From Acetobacteroides hydrogenigenes (lineage in GTDB: Bacteria; Bacteroidota; Bacteroidia; Bacteroidales; ZOR0009), in the NCBI RefSeq assembly GCF_004340205.1, contig NZ_SLWB01000015.1:1-64000 (forward strand): a stretch of DNA of 64,000 nucleotides, written 5' to 3'. Position numbers and translations under genes: made by a program. This document shows, in pieces, positions 51,076-59,126 of the stretch (the first letter of the stretch is position 1; the number at the start of each line of letters is the position of its first letter). The notes beneath the pieces are model-generated. The model was given only the letters and a program-made list of their open reading frames with translations, was not told the DNA's origin and ran no database searches.

Positions 51076-51297
51076 TTAAAACAGCACCCCCTGTTTTGGT
51101 TGTTCGTTTAGCCTTTTCAGCTCGGCTTTAGCAGCAGTACCAAGGTAGTTGTAGTAAGTCCGCTTGCTTATCCGGTACTGCGGGAAAATCAGGTGGAAGT
51201 ATATCCACTCCTGGTTTACGCCTCGCCGTGTGTGCTCCAGCGTAATCTCCTGAATTTCCACAACTTTTGTCAATAGATTTTTTCGGTTATACGCCAT
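51076..51297 (-). CDS. Small phage protein, putative DNA-binding
   Basis: The protein is 73 residues from MAYNRKNLLTKVVEIQEITL at 51297. QYRISKRTYYNYLGTAAK could be a helix-turn-helix recognition segment. Similar small proteins occur in early operons of Bacteroidota phages. Function is unknown. Confidence 0.55.
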   Translation of the reverse strand: MAYNRKNLLTKVVEIQEITLEHTRRGVNQEWIYFHLIFPQYRISKRTYYNYLGTAAKAELKRLNEQPKQGVLF

Positions 51298-51403
51298 CGC
51301 AATAAGCACTTTATTTATTACCTTTGTTTTGAGCCAAAGGGGTTTCGTGTTTATCGCGGGGCCTCTTTCCTTTTATAGCCTACTTTCCTGTACTCACCCC
51401 TCT

Positions 51404-51472
51404 CGTTCCCCGAGCGGAGTCGAGCGTTCCCCGAGCGGAGTCGAGCGTTCCCCGAGCGGAGTCGAGGGGAGG
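51404..51472. repeat. REP-B repeat, three tandem copies
   Basis: CGTTCCCCGAGCGGAGTCGA is repeated three times in tandem, followed by GGGGAGG. Single or double copies are at 37124, 48527, 48631, 51895, 52433 and 53561. This motif is a well-known dispersed repeat type in Bacteroidota. Confidence 0.85.
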
Positions 51473-51856
51473 TTAGTAGCGCTTATCCGTCCAGTGGACT
51501 ATCTTTCCCGTAAAATCTTCTCTAAACCAATCCCAGAAATCGGCAAATGTTGTAAATCCGTCATTCCACGAAAGCGCTTTTAGTTCGTTTATGTCAAGAA
51601 CCCTTCCATCAACCTTTACCACGCTCTGCATAGCATCTTCACGCCTTCTAATCTCAATGCGTTGTATCGAAACAACCCTTTTCGTATCAAACTGGTAAGG
51701 CTTAACCTTCCCCCTTGTATTTCTAGGGGTGCCCATCCACATATGAATAAGCATTCCCGGCTTCCATCTGCCATGTTTATCCTCCCTAATCGAGTGGATC
51801 TTCATTTCGTCCTCAATCCATGTCTTAAATTCTAGTTTCGAAAAAGTCATCAGCAT
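51473..51856 (-). CDS. ASCH/PUA-like domain phage protein
   Basis: The 127-residue protein has KIHSIREDKHGRWKPGMLIH, the basic and glycine pattern of small ASCH-like (PUA-related) proteins with a predicted RNA- or nucleotide-binding cleft, then VSIQRIEIRRRED and a C-terminal WNDGFTTFADFWDWF. The function in phages is unknown. The stop codon lies right at the edge of the REP-B array. Confidence 0.55.
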   Translation of the reverse strand: MLMTFSKLEFKTWIEDEMKIHSIREDKHGRWKPGMLIHMWMGTPRNTRGKVKPYQFDTKRVVSIQRIEIRRREDAMQSVVKVDGRVLDINELKALSWNDGFTTFADFWDWFREDFTGKIVHWTDKRY

Positions 51857-51971
51857 CGTCTTGTCGTTTTTGGTTTTTCACTTAGTTTATTCTCGATCCC
51901 CGAGCGAAGTGGTCCCCGAGCGAAGTCGAGGGGTGGGTTTTGTCTAACGTCTAATATCTAACGTCTAAAAT

Positions 51972-52394
51972 CTAGTTACACTTCTCCAACCTCCCCCTCT
52001 TCTTATCCGCTTCCTCTTTTTTAACCACCATCGCATGCAGCTTCCGGTGTAAGGTCTTCAGCTCATCAACATTCATCTCATAAAGAAACTTCCCCGCAAT
52101 CCGCTTATCCAGCAGAAACCTATTCACCCCACTCCAGTCGTTGTTCGTAATGTAAATCCCCAGCTTATTAAGCATCGTAAGCACATTGCTACGCCACTGG
52201 CGCTGCTCGCGAGTCGGAGCATCCTTAGCCTCCTCCATATCCCGAAGGCGAGCGCAGGCCGTCGCCAGTTCCACCTCCGATAAATCCCTCGTACTCTTCA
52301 CCCCAAAACCATCAAGAATATCCGCCTTATGGTCCATAATCCCGATCTTATTCAGAAGAGCATGAAAAACCTTAATACCAGTTGCCTTGTCCAT
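51972..52394 (-). CDS. Mu gp16-like protein
   Basis: The 140-residue protein has KVFHALLNKIGIMDHKADIL, LRDMEEAKDAPTREQRQWRS and MLNKLGIYITNNDWSGVNRF, resembling the DUF1018/gp16 family of the Mu early region. These proteins are likely regulators; the mechanism is not established. It is in the early minus-strand operon as in Mu. Confidence 0.7.
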   Translation of the reverse strand: MDKATGIKVFHALLNKIGIMDHKADILDGFGVKSTRDLSEVELATACARLRDMEEAKDAPTREQRQWRSNVLTMLNKLGIYITNNDWSGVNRFLLDKRIAGKFLYEMNVDELKTLHRKLHAMVVKKEEADKKRGRLEKCN

Positions 52395-52432
52395 TGTCAG
52401 TCTCTTTATCGTTTAACTTTTAGTTCGTTTAC

Positions 52433-52562
52433 GTTCCCCGATCGTTCTCCGCGTTCCCCGCGTTCCCCGCGTTCCCCGAGCGAAGTCGAGGGGAGGAGTC
52501 GAGGGGAGGAGTCGAGGGGCAGTGGTGGGTTATCTAACGTCTAAAATCTAATATCTAACGTC
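52433..52562. repeat. REP-B array and CTAACGTCT units
   Basis: Several shortened CGTTCCCCG units are followed by GAGCGAAGTCGAGGGGAGGA and AGTCGAGGGGAGG repeats. Then come CTAACGTCTAAAATCTAATA units. No gene lies from 52395 to 52570. Confidence 0.8.
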
Positions 52563-52570
52563 TTTCCCCC

Positions 52571-52768
52571 CTAAAACAACGTCGGATATTCCACCACTTT
52601 CTCCGGCTTTATAGCACCTTTCGGCTCAAGCCTACACAAGTACTCATCCACCATTTTTTCCGCCTTCTTTGCCGCCCGTAGAGCAATACCATCACGCGTC
52701 CGGTAGTACTCCTTTTGCAGCCTCCGCATATCGGCTACCATCTTTTCAAAATCAGCATTGCTTCCCAT
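52571..52768 (-). CDS. Small helical phage protein
   Basis: The protein is 65 residues from the ATG at 52768 (MGSNADFEKMVADMRRLQKE), overlapping the next gene by 17 bp. It is predicted almost entirely helical with charged residues. Function is unknown. Confidence 0.55.
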   Translation of the reverse strand: MGSNADFEKMVADMRRLQKEYYRTRDGIALRAAKKAEKMVDEYLCRLEPKGAIKPEKVVEYPTLF

Positions 52769-52961
52769 ACGCCTCCTCCTCTCTTTTCTTCTTTCTAGCC
52801 TCCTTTGCCTCAATCTCAGCATTCCGCTGTTTATAGTAGTCGCACAGCTCTTCGAAGGTCATGTTAAACGTATTCTTATTTAATTCGTGGCTAGCAGTTT
52901 TTCCGGTTTTCGAGCCTACACCCTCATCCGGGTAGTATTGACCATTTATATATTTACCCAT
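52752..52961 (-). CDS. Small phage protein
   Basis: The protein is 69 residues from the ATG at 52961 (MGKYINGQYYPDEGVGSKTG); GGAGGAAATGC directly upstream is a strong Shine-Dalgarno that decides the start over the longer frame. The end is a Lys/Glu-rich helix. Function is unknown. Confidence 0.55.
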   Translation of the reverse strand: MGKYINGQYYPDEGVGSKTGKTASHELNKNTFNMTFEELCDYYKQRNAEIEAKEARKKKREEEAYGKQC

Positions 52962-53217
52962 TGCATTTCCTCCTATTCTTTTGGTAGCAGTACTTTCTAT
53001 ACCTCGTTTTCCGCTGCTTGTAATCCTCAAAGTTGTTCGGTGGACAAATCCTGTAGTACCTCCCGTTCTGATTTATGTAGTACCGCTTTTGCCACTCGTT
53101 AAAGCTCTCCGCATATCCGCGAGGCGCATCGTCATCGTCAACCACCCCGCCAAAAATCCATATAACGCCAATCACTATTACAAGAGCAAGAAGCGCCTTT
53201 ACAATCTCATCGCTCAT
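52954..53217 (-). CDS. Small membrane protein
   Basis: The 87-residue protein has one N-terminal membrane helix (VKALLALVIVIGVIWIFGG), then a highly basic soluble tail (DYKQRKTRYRKYCYQKNRRK). The basic tail faces the cytoplasm if the N-terminus is out. Function is unknown. It overlaps its neighbours by 4-8 bp. Confidence 0.55.
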   Translation of the reverse strand: MSDEIVKALLALVIVIGVIWIFGGVVDDDDAPRGYAESFNEWQKRYYINQNGRYYRICPPNNFEDYKQRKTRYRKYCYQKNRRKCNG

Positions 53218-53489
53218 GGCTCAACCTCCAAAAAGAACACCTCGTTAAACACCCCATCGTTCCCCTTTAGGATATTATCCGTAAACGGAGCCGACGAGAT
53301 AATCTCGTACCCTTTTGCCGTATTGATATCCTCGCTCTTATCCTCCTTTACCAGCATATCAATGTACTTTTTGCCATTAATAATGGTCTCCTCACTCAAT
53401 CGGTTAAGTTCAGCAGCGGCCTCATCGGTCACCTCAATCAGTCTCGAAATCTTTACGTTTGTCGTAAATTCAACTCTCAGTTTTTTCAT
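53214..53489 (-). CDS. Small phage protein
   Basis: The 91-residue acidic protein begins MKKLRVEFTTNVKISRLIEV, with alternating beta and alpha pattern. It is coupled to the membrane protein gene by a 4-bp overlap. Function is unknown. Confidence 0.5.
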   Translation of the reverse strand: MKKLRVEFTTNVKISRLIEVTDEAAAELNRLSEETIINGKKYIDMLVKEDKSEDINTAKGYEIISSAPFTDNILKGNDGVFNEVFFLEVEP

Positions 53490-53560
53490 CTTTCAGGTTC
53501 GTTTTATTGTCGTTTAAATTCTATTTCAATTCCGTTGCATCAAGGTTTAAACCTTGTATT

Positions 53561-53661
53561 GTTCCCCGCGTTCCCCGCGTTCCCCGAGCGAAGTCGAGGG
53601 GAGGAGTCGAGGAGTGAGGTTATCCCCTCCCTGGGAGGGGTGCCCGTAGGGCGGGGTGGGT
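53561..53661. repeat. REP-B plus GC hairpin composite
   Basis: CGTTCCCCG units, GAGCGAAGTCGAGGGGAGGA and a CCCCTCCCTGGGAGGGG hairpin with CCCGTAGGGCGGGGTGGG form the same composite as at 47442 and 48171. Confidence 0.8.
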
Positions 53662-53664
53662 TCA

Positions 53665-53949
53665 CTACTCCCTATTAACCTCCGAAAACCTTATCCTCTT
53701 TGGCACTTGCCTAAACAAGTACACCTTATCTCCACCACAGGACTTACAGATTTCTCTAGTAAGCTCATCCGAGAATGGGTCAACGTATTCATGATACCCC
53801 CAACCCTTGCAGTCATCACAGATAAGCACCTTAAATCCATCTGCCTCAAGTCGGGTTCGGGATAGGGGCGCAACCCGCGCCCCCTCGTTTCCCAAAACTC
53901 CAACATCAGCGCCTACGCCTGGCTCATGCTTAGTTCCACCCATTTCCAC
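53665..53949 (-). CDS. Small zinc-ribbon phage protein
   Basis: The 94-residue frame has ICDDCKGWGYHEYVDPFSD and EICKSCGGDKVY, two C-x2-C pairs separated by about 25 residues, a DnaJ-type or zinc-ribbon arrangement. The first third (GVGADVGVLGNEGARVAPLS) has an odd composition and includes a GGGGCGCAACCCGCGCCCC palindrome on the DNA (53866-53884), so it may be repeat-derived. The true start could be later. Confidence 0.5.
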   Translation of the reverse strand: MEMGGTKHEPGVGADVGVLGNEGARVAPLSRTRLEADGFKVLICDDCKGWGYHEYVDPFSDELTREICKSCGGDKVYLFRQVPKRIRFSEVNRE

Positions 53950-54575
53950 TGGTTGTTTTCGTCCTTAAACTTAGCCTTCACGTAGGTCGAAGATTTTACA
54001 GGCTTATAGGCCTTCTCCAACATGCTTATCGCATTTGTAAGTTCTGTATCGCCAAACTCCTTAGCCTTATTCGACAGTTCCATCACCCTCGAAGCCTTAA
54101 GCCTGCCATCACCCGTAGCGTTCAAGATGTCGCGAACCATGCTCACAAACATCTCGTTGTCCTTATTCACCTTGCTGGTAAGCCACTTGTCAATTCTTGC
54201 CTTTGCAGCGGTGGTAAGATCCTCGTCCCATCCGTCAATTACGTTGTAGCCAATAATTACGCTCTTCGAGTTCTCCTTATTGGTAAACGTGTGGCTTTGC
54301 TGTTTCGAAAGATCATCGTCCGATAAGCCGTACAGCTCTTTTTTCATAGCAAGAAGAGGGTCGCATGCCGCAAACACCTTCGTCTTACCATCCTTAATCG
54401 ATTGCGACAGCCCCAGCAAAAAGGCAAATAGTTCGGTTACGCTTTCCTCTTTAAGGTTTTCGTACACCTCTTTTTCGGCAAGATGTTGCTCCCTTTTAGC
54501 CTTTTCTTCCTGTTCAAGTTGTTCTCTAAGCCTCTTTTTTTCCTCGGGCGATAGAGTTGATAAGTCTACTGACAT
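53913..54575 (-). CDS. DUF3164 protein
   Basis: The protein is 220 residues from the ATG at 54575 (MSVDLSTLSPEEKKRLREQL). A coiled-coil N-terminus is followed by FAFLLGLSQSIKDGKTKVFA and IIGYNVIDGWDEDLTTAAKA with RIDKWLTSKVNKDNEMFVSM. These are typical of DUF3164, a family of the Mu early region encoded near the gam position. It probably binds DNA; the mechanism is not established. Confidence 0.75.
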   Translation of the reverse strand: MSVDLSTLSPEEKKRLREQLEQEEKAKREQHLAEKEVYENLKEESVTELFAFLLGLSQSIKDGKTKVFAACDPLLAMKKELYGLSDDDLSKQQSHTFTNKENSKSVIIGYNVIDGWDEDLTTAAKARIDKWLTSKVNKDNEMFVSMVRDILNATGDGRLKASRVMELSNKAKEFGDTELTNAISMLEKAYKPVKSSTYVKAKFKDENNQWKWVELSMSQA

Positions 54576-54810
54576 ACACTTTAAATTTTGATGGTTTGTA
54601 AATTCGTTTGATGTTACCGCCCACCCCTTCAAGCGAGTGGTAAATGCTACCGTAGTAGTCTATTTTCTGCTGGATGCTCACCTTTGCCTGATCCGTCTTA
54701 GCGTAGAGGAAGTTCTTTTGCAGCGAGGCCATCACCGAGGCCACATACCGCTTTTGCTCTTCCACCGCAACTAGCTTAAAGGCGAGTTTTACCTCCTTTT
54801 TATCCTCCAT
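54526..54810 (-). CDS. Small phage protein
   Basis: The 94-residue basic helical protein begins MEDKKEVKLAFKLVAVEEQK. It overlaps the DUF3164 gene by 50 bp, unusual but common for coupled phage genes. Function is unknown. Confidence 0.5.
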   Translation of the reverse strand: MEDKKEVKLAFKLVAVEEQKRYVASVMASLQKNFLYAKTDQAKVSIQQKIDYYGSIYHSLEGVGGNIKRIYKPSKFKVYVSRLINSIARGKKEA

Positions 54811-55216
54811 TATTCACGGTTTTAGTTCTTTTATTGCTGATTTTGCAAAGTCTTTTTGAGATAACCCTACCGAATCGAATCTCGGAAGGTTTACAGAGAA
54901 GTACCGCCATTTTTCCGTCAAGTCGCGGAAGAGTAGTCTGCTTTAGATGCCTGTAGTTAGCCAAGTTGTGGGCATGGTTCTCGCGGAACTTTTTCGACTG
55001 GCAGTGTACGTCAAGAATAAAGCTTTCGTCCAGCTCAATCCACTCCGTAACATACCAACTCCAGAATTCACGCGATCCAATCACCTCCTCGTACCTTTCG
55101 GCGCCTACGCTACTGGCAGCATAGGCGCATCCAAGGTCAAGCATCATGTTTGCATACTCCTCAGCACCAATTCCGGTGGCCGAGTTCACGTGTCGAAACG
55201 ATTGTTGAAAGTTCAT
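54800..55216 (-). CDS. Phage hypothetical protein, early operon
   Basis: The 138-residue protein starts MNFQQSFRHVNSATGIGAEE and is alpha-helical. A basic C-terminus (ISKRLCKISNKRTKTVN) may contact nucleic acid. No family is recognised. Confidence 0.5.
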   Translation of the reverse strand: MNFQQSFRHVNSATGIGAEEYANMMLDLGCAYAASSVGAERYEEVIGSREFWSWYVTEWIELDESFILDVHCQSKKFRENHAHNLANYRHLKQTTLPRLDGKMAVLLCKPSEIRFGRVISKRLCKISNKRTKTVNNGG

Positions 55217-55227
55217 CTCGGTAGGTG

Positions 55228-55839
55228 TTAGTTACCCCACACTTCAAGAGCACCCTCGGGCCATATAACGTAGGGCTCAGTACCCTTGTATCGGCTTTTT
55301 GGGAAAGCCTTGAATCCCTCTACCCACAGCTTAACCGACGAGTGGTAGTGTATATCGTCGGCAACGTTGCCTTTCGGCTTTTTACCAGACGCATGGCTTA
55401 TTACGATAAATAGCTTATGCCTATGTTTTTCCACCAGCTGCTTAAACTCAAAAGTCGTAATCTTCTTGCCGTTTATCCTTGCGTACTGTATAGAGTCTAT
55501 AAAGATGATGTCCGGGCTTTTTCTCTTTTCCAACCTTGCGTCTAGGTCCTCTATCTGCTCCATATCTAGCAGCTGAAACCTATTCGAAGATTCTATTCCA
55601 ACTTCCCTTATGGCATCAGCCATACTCTTACATCCTCCTTCTTCCAAGCTATCATACGCTACCTTCCCAAAGTTGGTCATGTACTTTGCCAGCTGTAGCG
55701 CAAATCGAGTTTTCCCGTTACCACTATTGCCCCATATAAACCAAGATCCAGTCAATTCTGGCTTGCCAATCGTGTCAAGCCAATCCCCCTCAAATTCCAA
55801 CTCCCTGTACCTGGTCGAAAGCAACTCCTGAACGGACAT
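55228..55839 (-). CDS. RecA-like P-loop ATPase
   Basis: The protein is 203 residues from MSVQELLSTRYRELEFEGDW at 55839. Walker A is IWGNSGNGKT, Walker B is DIIFIDSIQYA, and FIVISHASGKKPKG resembles a sensor or loop region. The fold matches RecA/KaiC-like single-domain ATPases of Bacteroidota transposable phages. It follows the MuB-like ATPase and may support replication or recombination; its partner is not known. Confidence 0.75.
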   Translation of the reverse strand: MSVQELLSTRYRELEFEGDWLDTIGKPELTGSWFIWGNSGNGKTRFALQLAKYMTNFGKVAYDSLEEGGCKSMADAIREVGIESSNRFQLLDMEQIEDLDARLEKRKSPDIIFIDSIQYARINGKKITTFEFKQLVEKHRHKLFIVISHASGKKPKGNVADDIHYHSSVKLWVEGFKAFPKSRYKGTEPYVIWPEGALEVWGN

Positions 55840-55846
55840 TGCCTTT

Positions 55847-56728
55847 CTACCCATGAATTACTGTTTTTGATTTCTTGATCTCGTGGGCGGTGCGGCGTAG
55901 CGATCCTTTTGTTTTTGCAAATAGTTCGGGAACATTTCCGCGATCAATGCCGTTGGCTAAGGCAACTGCCGCAAATTGTTGTAGCGCGAAATCCTGAATT
56001 GATTCTTTACCATAAGGCGATATCCTTTGGTATTTTCCACCAAAACGGCTGAATATCTCGGTATATCCCACCTTGTTGCGGTTAAGGTTGCTATCAATCT
56101 TAGCGCGAAGTCCGTCTGCGCCCATCATGTACCAGCCGCATGCGCCCTCAGTAGCATTCCAAAGCGCCTTAATTTCCAAGAAGGCCTCGTAGTTCAAGTC
56201 CCCTGCTTCGTCTAAGATCACAAGGGGACGGTCAATCGATCTTAGGTAAAAGGTAATGTTCTCGTAGATGTCAACGTAACGTCCGCTGGCGGTTAGCCCA
56301 AACTCTTTTGCAATGCTTCTTACCAGCTGCTGTTTGGTCTTATGCTGGCTGCAGTCAACCAGCACGGCGTTACGATTTTTCCTGACGTAGTCTCTAGCGG
56401 TAAAGGTCTTTCCAATATCCGAAGAGTCACAGAGAATAGCCGAGAGCGACTGCTCTTGGCAGGCAGTTAGCTGAGTCGTAACAAAGTCAAAAACCGTAGT
56501 TTTAGCCGTTTTCCACTCAACGTTGTTAAAGATGTTTACCTCAAGCTTCCTTGCAATGGTTATCCACTTTTGGTCGGATATCACCTTCTCAAGGTCGCCG
56601 TTAATAATTCTCGACAGCTGACTTGGCGAAACATCCAAAGCAACTGCCATCTTTGCTGCCGAAGGGTAGTTCCCCGAACGGGCTTTAACCTCCGCTGCAA
56701 TCCGTTGTTTAACGTCGTTTGTCATCAT
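55847..56728 (-). CDS. MuB-like AAA ATPase (target-selection protein)
   Basis: The 293-residue protein has an N-terminal helix-turn-helix (SAAKMAVALDVSPSQLSRII) and an AAA domain with Walker A DSSDIGKT (101-108; the first glycine is replaced by aspartate) and Walker B ILDEAGD (171-177). A C-terminal helical domain follows. In Mu the B protein binds DNA with ATP, activates transposase and gives target immunity. It lies 18 bp downstream of the transposase gene, the canonical A-B order. Confidence 0.85.
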   Translation of the reverse strand: MMTNDVKQRIAAEVKARSGNYPSAAKMAVALDVSPSQLSRIINGDLEKVISDQKWITIARKLEVNIFNNVEWKTAKTTVFDFVTTQLTACQEQSLSAILCDSSDIGKTFTARDYVRKNRNAVLVDCSQHKTKQQLVRSIAKEFGLTASGRYVDIYENITFYLRSIDRPLVILDEAGDLNYEAFLEIKALWNATEGACGWYMMGADGLRAKIDSNLNRNKVGYTEIFSRFGGKYQRISPYGKESIQDFALQQFAAVALANGIDRGNVPELFAKTKGSLRRTAHEIKKSKTVIHG

Positions 56729-56746
56729 GATATTATCAATTTTAGG

Positions 56747-58777
56747 TTATAATTCATCTAATGCTTTGCTGGAGTTGTACTCGCCATCAAACTGGCTAAT
56801 AAGCTCCTCAATGTTGTCAAATCCCTCAAAGGCGGGTTGTGGAGTAGGGATAACCTCCGGCGTAAAATCTTCATCAACGGCATCCGTGTTAAGAATGCTC
56901 ACCTTGGCAAGTTTCTGCTTGCCATCCTTCGTAATCTTATCAAAGCGGGCAATGTAGTGTTGCTGCTTTTCAAACACCTCTTTATCCTTATCTGTCCACT
57001 CGGCACGTGCCGTACTGAACTTCTCAATCTTTGTAGCCTTACAGATATATGATTCGTTTTGGTATAGGTAAACCTCATCAATGGCACCGGTAGTGGTCGG
57101 TATGTAGTAGGCCTCTACCTTGTAGTTGTTTGGTGCCAGTTTTGCCAGTACGTTAGGGTTGGGCAGCTGGTACTTGTTGTACATCACCTGCACGTACTGC
57201 GATCTTCTAACCGATGTTTCCGTAACTTCCCCTATGTATTTTGATAGAAGAGCAGGCTCGTAGCTTGCACAGTTGGGGTTTGGATTAGCCAAGAAAACAT
57301 CCAATCGGCTCATACCCGGATATTTCTTCTGGTCCCTATGCTTGCCGTTGTTATATGCCTCAATAGCGGCCAAATCATCGGCAACAATCTGCTCAAAGGT
57401 GTAGTACTTCTCCACTACCTGCATGCCTTCGTCGTTCCACACCTTATGCTCCTTGGTATTGTTCACCTCAAGCTTAGCGTAGTGTCTACCAACACCCTCG
57501 CGGTAGCGCTTCTCGTAGCCATATTTCAGCTCGCGGTTGGCCGTTTCAGCATATTTTTCTTGAGAGTTTCCCGGATTACACCAGCGCACGTACTTAAACA
57601 CTTCGCCCGCTTTTAAAAGGTCATCCTTAAACTTGTTGGCAAGGTGATTTTCAACCTCCACTTCCAAAGGCATGCCCAAATCATTTGCATTAAGAAACCT
57701 GAACATGTCTCGCATACATTCAACAAACAGGCTCTTATCCTTGCTTTGCGAGTAGGCTTTACCAATCAGCGCACCGCTCTTAATATCGTAGGCGTAGTAC
57801 GCCTTTACAGCAACTCCGTTAGGCATTTTCCGCAAATCGCGGTCATCCATCGAAATCTTGCTAAGCGAGTACTCAACATTGGTAATACGGTGCACGTGGG
57901 GGCGGTGAGCGCTGTTGTACTTATGCTGGCTCATCCTTACCCGGTCAAGTATGGCCAAGTTGTGCGGATCGTTAATGTAGTTCCACACCGTAGCCTTACT
58001 AATCGTAATCGGAGCCCCCGTTTTCTTGTCAAAGAAGTCGGTCCTGTTAAATATTTCGCCCGTCTCACAGTCCACAATGTCAATACCACCACCAACAAAC
58101 TGCAGGTATATATCCTGAATGGTCGTGTTGAAAGGCTTGTTGGGCATAGCAGCGATGCTAAGGAGAAGCCGCTTCATATCGTCGGTTACCTTGCGGCGGT
58201 TGGAATTTTTAAACCCTTTGTGAATTAGGGTCTCGTAACCTTCAGAAAGATATGAGGCGTACTTCTCCTTTAGCCTCGTCTGATTTTCGGGCAGTGTAAC
58301 AAGGGCGTTTCCCTCTTTAATTTCCTTAACATCTACAACTATTTGCTCCCACATTCTTGTGGTGCTTATTTGTCTGGATTTTCTCCATGCCGTTCTAGAC
58401 TTTATAACCTCATGAATAGCATTCAGCACCTCAGCATTCGCGCAGTACTCCTTTACATTCTCATCTGGAAGATATCTGTCATCATCAATCAGATAGCCCG
58501 TAAAGTACTCCAACGCCTTAGCATCAGGCACAATTCTCGCCTTAACCGTATTTGTCTGCACCCGCTTCCTAGGATCACCAATCGCGGAAATAATCACCCT
58601 CTGTCGGCTAACCTTAAGCGAGTTAAAATCAATAAGCACCCTATTCTCAGCACCACCACCACGATTAATGGTTCTCAGCTTACCCCTCTTTCGATCATTT
58701 TTATAATCATCGTAAGAAAGGCCAGCAGCATCCCACTCTTCAAGTGTAATAGTTACTATGTTAGGCATGCCCGTCAT
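56747..58777 (-). CDS. Mu-type DDE transposase
   Basis: The 676-residue protein has an N-terminal DNA-binding region (LEEWDAAGLSYDDYKNDRKR), a middle bind region and an integrase-like core. The core has YAYDIKSGALIGKAYSQSKD (first acidic residue), VEVENHLANKFKD, then RWCNPGNSQEKYAETANREL with the final Glu. The Mu C-terminal beta-barrel follows (SVRRSQYVQVMYNKY). The second catalytic position seems to be Glu (EVEN) instead of Asp, as far as I can align by eye. It cuts and joins the phage ends at 23503 and 60122. Confidence 0.85.
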   Translation of the reverse strand: MTGMPNIVTITLEEWDAAGLSYDDYKNDRKRGKLRTINRGGGAENRVLIDFNSLKVSRQRVIISAIGDPRKRVQTNTVKARIVPDAKALEYFTGYLIDDDRYLPDENVKEYCANAEVLNAIHEVIKSRTAWRKSRQISTTRMWEQIVVDVKEIKEGNALVTLPENQTRLKEKYASYLSEGYETLIHKGFKNSNRRKVTDDMKRLLLSIAAMPNKPFNTTIQDIYLQFVGGGIDIVDCETGEIFNRTDFFDKKTGAPITISKATVWNYINDPHNLAILDRVRMSQHKYNSAHRPHVHRITNVEYSLSKISMDDRDLRKMPNGVAVKAYYAYDIKSGALIGKAYSQSKDKSLFVECMRDMFRFLNANDLGMPLEVEVENHLANKFKDDLLKAGEVFKYVRWCNPGNSQEKYAETANRELKYGYEKRYREGVGRHYAKLEVNNTKEHKVWNDEGMQVVEKYYTFEQIVADDLAAIEAYNNGKHRDQKKYPGMSRLDVFLANPNPNCASYEPALLSKYIGEVTETSVRRSQYVQVMYNKYQLPNPNVLAKLAPNNYKVEAYYIPTTTGAIDEVYLYQNESYICKATKIEKFSTARAEWTDKDKEVFEKQQHYIARFDKITKDGKQKLAKVSILNTDAVDEDFTPEVIPTPQPAFEGFDNIEELISQFDGEYNSSKALDEL

Positions 58778-58781
58778 TTCG

Positions 58782-58979
58782 CTACTCCTTATCTAATGAG
58801 TAAATAACTTTGTAAAGAGGCATGTAATCTTCAAGACCAAGATCTTTGGCTATTAACATGGCAATCTCCTTTTTGCTTACGTTTTCGCCTAAAGCCTCTC
58901 TTTTAGCTTCCACTAAACGGAGAATGTGCTCTTTAAAAATGCCATCCTTGTACTCTTGCAATTCACGTTTTTTGCTCAT
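58782..58979 (-). CDS. Small early protein, Ner-position
   Basis: The 65-residue helical protein begins MSKKRELQEYKDGIFKEHIL and is the first gene of the minus-strand early operon, the place of Ner in Mu. NVSKKEIAMLIAKDLGLEDY could be a helix-turn-helix. It may regulate early transcription; the sequence alone does not prove this. Confidence 0.5.
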   Translation of the reverse strand: MSKKRELQEYKDGIFKEHILRLVEAKREALGENVSKKEIAMLIAKDLGLEDYMPLYKVIYSLDKE

Positions 58980-59006
58980 TGTTCCGAATTTTGTTAGTTT
59001 TACAAA

Positions 59007-59100
59007 CTTGCAAGCTTGTCGAAGGTCGTTTTGCGATGCTCGAAAAACTTACATGTTTATACTTGCAATGATAGATGATTATAATCAGCTTTGCAAGTAT
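59007..59100. promoter_or_regulatory. Candidate repressor operators between divergent repressor and early operon
   Basis: ATACTTGCAA (59059-59068) and TTGCAAGTAT (59091-59100) are perfect inverted repeats 22 bp apart, and ACTTGCAAG (59006-59014) is a third half-site. They lie in the 147-bp gap between the repressor and the early operon. Bacteroidota-type promoters are likely inside, but exact boxes are not clear. Confidence 0.5.
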
Positions 59101-59126
59101 TTTGATGATTATTTTAAGTTTTTTTA

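Noticed and set aside
53665-53949. Full-length DnaJ-like zinc-finger protein
   Set aside because: Only two CxxC pairs in a 94-residue frame are present and there is no J domain, so only a zinc-ribbon call is made.
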